64,000 nt of DNA, taken from contig NZ_FNSV01000005.1 of NCBI RefSeq assembly GCF_900105905.1, forward strand, positions 2,294,001 to 2,358,000, in the 5' to 3' direction. The notes under the pieces are model-generated. The model did no database searches and was not told where the DNA came from. It saw nothing but the letters and a program-made list of their open reading frames with translations. This DNA comes from Rhodococcus koreensis (GTDB taxonomy: Bacteria; Actinomycetota; Actinomycetes; Mycobacteriales; Mycobacteriaceae). Position numbers and translations under genes: made by a program. Positions within the stretch are counted from its first letter, which is position 1. Every line of letters starts with the position of its first letter. Positions 61,781 through 64,000 of this stretch are shown piece after piece.

Positions 61781-62745
61781 TACGCGCGTCCGACCACGCG
61801 CGCCACGCCGTCCACCGATCGTTCCCACGCCTCGGCCATGCCGTCGAGTTGTGCTGACGGGTCGACGCTGCGTCCGCGAGCGGCGCGCGCCATCTGGAAC
61901 TGCACACTCTTCGCGCCCTGCGCCACCTCCCGGAAGCCCGGAGCGAACGCCGCGGCCCCCGCGAACCCGTTGCGCTCGAGGTACTCGCAGACGTCGGCAG
62001 CGAGTTCCGCGGTGGCACCGCACTGCCGCAACACCCCGAACGTCCACAGGTGAAACGTGTCGATGCCCGCGCCGCGGATCCAGGGCACGTCGGCGACCAC
62101 CCGCTCACCGAGAGCGCGCACCGGATTTCCGTCCGGTCGCGTCGCGAGATGATGCCGCAGCACCGCGTCGAAGCGGCCCGGTCGGTATTCCGGCTCCCCG
62201 TCGAACCGGACCTGCTCGACGTACGGCGTGAACGTCGCCGATCCGGCGAGGTCGAGTCCGAACAGCCCGCGAAAGTCGTCCCCGGTCAGCCGGTGATACC
62301 CACTGTTATGGAAGTACTCGAGCACACCGGACTCGCGGTCGACGAAGTTCGCGACGATCGTGGTCTTGGTGTGGCTCTCGCGGTAGCCGGTGCCTGCCGT
62401 GTCCGGGAGCCAGTGCGCATCCACCTCGACGGTCGACAACATCCCGACTGCGAGATTGTCCTCCACATGGTCGAGGACACCGCGCCAGACGTTCATCTCC
62501 CCCACGTCGATCCCGTACAGGGCGAACAGATCCTCGGGCTTGAACTTCAGGAACGTCCACTGCGATCCGTCGAACCGGGCGCCGAATGCGCACGCGGCGG
62601 CGGGCACCGGATCGAGCCCGAGCGAGTGGAGTACCTCCACCCACAGGTCGAGGTAGCAGTTGGTCTCGGTCCAGGTCCGTTCGTCCGCGTGGATGGGGTG
62701 CGGTTCGTAGCCGTCCGGCGAGATGTCGATCAGCCGGGACGTCAC
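61780..62745 (-). CDS. DUF1839 family protein
   Basis: 321 residues, GTG start at 62745 overlapping the ligase stop (GTGA). Features: E-R-T-W-T-E-T-N-C-Y-L-D-L-W-V-E near 20-35, F-L-K-F-K-P-E-D-L near 70 and an E-Y-F-H-N-S-G-Y-H segment near 155. DUF1839 genes are repeatedly found beside amino acid:[carrier protein] ligases, which fits here. It may accept the aminoacyl group from the carrier. No enzymatic activity is established that I know of. Confidence 0.8.
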   Translation of the reverse strand: MTSRLIDISPDGYEPHPIHADERTWTETNCYLDLWVEVLHSLGLDPVPAAACAFGARFDGSQWTFLKFKPEDLFALYGIDVGEMNVWRGVLDHVEDNLAVGMLSTVEVDAHWLPDTAGTGYRESHTKTTIVANFVDRESGVLEYFHNSGYHRLTGDDFRGLFGLDLAGSATFTPYVEQVRFDGEPEYRPGRFDAVLRHHLATRPDGNPVRALGERVVADVPWIRGAGIDTFHLWTFGVLRQCGATAELAADVCEYLERNGFAGAAAFAPGFREVAQGAKSVQFQMARAARGRSVDPSAQLDGMAEAWERSVDGVARVVGRA

Positions 62746-63692
62746 AGCGACATCCGGGATTTCACCGCGCTCGGCCAGCGCGACGGGTCCATGCCGTGGG
62801 TCCGCAGCATCGCGAGCGCGATGCGTTCCATCCCGAACCCCACACACGCACTATGCGCGACATCGCCGCCCGCGGTCGCGATGTCGAACGTGACACCGAA
62901 ATGGTCCTGATGGCAGTTGCACGACACGACGGCGGTCCCGTCGTCGAGATCGCCGTACAGGCGCACCGTCAGCTCGGTCTTGAGGTTCTCGTCGCGCTGG
63001 TTGGCGGCCAGCATGCGTCCGGCCCTGCCGAAGAACGGGTCGTTGGCGATCACCGGTGACGCGTCCAGCCACAGGTCGGACAGCACCTCCAGCCCGCGCT
63101 CGATCCACGAGTCGCGGTGGTCCGCAGCCTGGTCCGCGGTGCCGATCCGCACGAACTCGTGCATCCGGAACGCCTGCATGCGGGCGGGATCGAACGCGGG
63201 CTCGTGCCGGAAGCAGTAGCCGTACACGTCGAGCAGTGCTCCCCCGTCCGGCAGCACTCCCGTGAACATCGGGTACGCGGGATGGCAGGCCGCCGACACC
63301 AGCATGGTGTCGGTCGGCTCGAGCCACCTGTCCCAGCTCTCGCCCTCGGCCCGCGCCGCGAGCAGTTGTGCGTGCTCGGCGTTGGTGCCGGTGAACGTGT
63401 TGACGGCACCGGTCAGATTCGGGAACGACGCGATGTAGTCGGTACGCTCGAAACTGGTGCGCGGGAACACCGGCGGAAACCGGAATCGGGCCGCGGACGC
63501 GCCCGGGCCCGCTGCCCGGACGACCGCGTCGATGCCGTCGACGATGTCCTCGAACAACCCCGACCGTCCGTAGAGGCCGGCGACGGACGTGTCCACCAGG
63601 AGCCCGGCTCCCAGCAGTTCCGCCCGGAACGCGCGGCGGGCGCGCTCGAGTTCGCTCGTCTCTTCCTGCTCCACTGCGATATCCGTGCTCAT
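62742..63692 (-). CDS. Amino acid:[carrier protein] ligase (class II aaRS homologue)
   Basis: 316 residues: a seryl-tRNA-synthetase-like catalytic core without the tRNA-binding arm. Motif 2 F-R-H-E-P-A-F-D at 161-168 with R-M-H-E-F-V-R; motif 3 G-F-G-M-E-R at 285-290. Probable zinc ligands C136, E179 and C283, matching the Bradyrhizobium BLL0957 layout. Such enzymes activate glycine or alanine and transfer it to the phosphopantetheine of a small carrier protein. No carrier gene is visible inside the window. ATG 63692 overlaps the acyl-CoA dehydrogenase stop. Confidence 0.88.
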   Translation of the reverse strand: MSTDIAVEQEETSELERARRAFRAELLGAGLLVDTSVAGLYGRSGLFEDIVDGIDAVVRAAGPGASAARFRFPPVFPRTSFERTDYIASFPNLTGAVNTFTGTNAEHAQLLAARAEGESWDRWLEPTDTMLVSAACHPAYPMFTGVLPDGGALLDVYGYCFRHEPAFDPARMQAFRMHEFVRIGTADQAADHRDSWIERGLEVLSDLWLDASPVIANDPFFGRAGRMLAANQRDENLKTELTVRLYGDLDDGTAVVSCNCHQDHFGVTFDIATAGGDVAHSACVGFGMERIALAMLRTHGMDPSRWPSAVKSRMSL

Positions 63693-64000
63693 ATCGTCCC
63701 CCGGTATGCGGTGGCCATCTGCGCCGAGTTGGCCATGATTCGATCGTTGTTGACCATCACGGCCGCACCGTGCGCATCACGCAGGTGCCGGCCGAGCGAG
63801 TACTCCGTTTCTTCTCGGTAGCCGGCGATACCACAGATCAGCAGGGCCCTGCCGACGAGGTCGACGGCCAGGGTCGACGCCGTGACCTTGAGGTTGTTCA
63901 TCGCCAGCGAATAGCCGACGCCGCAGGCGACTTCGGCCTCCGGCGAACCGGCCGGAGCAGCGTCGGCGTCGTCGAACCGCCCGGCTGCCGCGAACACGAC
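63689..64000 (-). CDS. Acyl-CoA dehydrogenase-like protein, C-terminal fragment
   Basis: The 5' part lies beyond the right edge. The visible 103 residues include the helical C-terminal domain: A-C-G-V-G-Y-S-L-A-M-N-N-L-K-V-T, G-R-A-L-L-I-C-G-I-A-G-Y and Y-S-L-G-R-H-L-R-D-A-H-G-A-A-V-M-V-N-N-D-R-I, ending in a helix as in acyl-CoA dehydrogenases. It should oxidise or otherwise act on a thioester, perhaps the aminoacyl-carrier made by the next gene. Overlaps the ligase start by 4 bp. Confidence 0.75.
   Translation of the reverse strand, partial: VVFAAAGRFDDADAAPAGSPEAEVACGVGYSLAMNNLKVTASTLAVDLVGRALLICGIAGYREETEYSLGRHLRDAHGAAVMVNNDRIMANSAQMATAYRGTI

Overview
The window is high-GC actinobacterial chromosome, almost certainly Rhodococcus (opacus/jostii/wratislaviensis type). 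Evidence: a steroid A/B-ring catabolic operon (kstD, kshA, hsa genes), a mycofactocin-type dehydrogenase, many GTG/TTG starts, ATGA/TGATG gene overlaps, likely leaderless transcripts, and the mycobacterial gene order mfd-mazG-lpqU-eno-ftsB-DUF501-ppx. No plasmid, phage or insertion-sequence hallmark genes are visible.

Layout. 1-5,650: start of an HsaA-type flavoenzyme, divergent from kshA and a coupled small Cys protein, then two SDRs, a secreted hydrolase and an LtrA-family protein. 5,665-7,935: a four-gene operon (HTH protein, stand-alone PEP-utilising swivel domain, winged-helix protein, double DUF427 protein) behind a 33-bp perfect palindrome. 7,966-16,711: minus-strand catabolic operon hsaD-kstD-hsaE-hsaG-hsaF-hsaA-hsaC-lipase, divergent from hsaB, followed by an IclR regulator. 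Together KstD and KshA open ring B; HsaAB hydroxylate the secosteroid, HsaC cleaves ring A, HsaD hydrolyses the product, and HsaEGF convert the side product to central metabolites. 18,573-24,330: LLM enzyme, SnoaL-like protein, MFS exporter/importer and three SDRs, probably upstream steroid chemistry. A CGAGAC-type motif recurs in three divergent promoters here and may be the IclR operator.

24,384-29,830: MarR and AraC regulators, a phosphoesterase, small hypothetical proteins, a methyltransferase, an HNH protein with no clear start and a tRNA-Leu. 29,880-34,381: ppx, DUF501, ftsB, eno and lpqU.

34,545-54,670: an approximately 20-kb block separates lpqU from mazG, which are neighbours in Mycobacterium tuberculosis. 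It holds an iron-box-controlled efeUOB system, a very large two-module GGDEF/GGDEF/EAL membrane protein, a 48-residue Cys/His protein, and a ten-gene minus-strand surface-polysaccharide cluster (two GH16 enzymes, GT-C-like membrane protein, DUF998, acyltransferase, flippase, tandem hydrolase, three GT2 enzymes).

54,674-59,192: mazG and mfd. 59,312-64,000: a tightly overlapped operon of acyl-CoA dehydrogenase (cut by the window edge), amino acid:[carrier protein] ligase homologue, DUF1839 protein and GH2 enzyme. This combination looks like an uncharacterised pathway and is the best candidate here for a new system. All function calls are from reading the sequence; no database search was possible.
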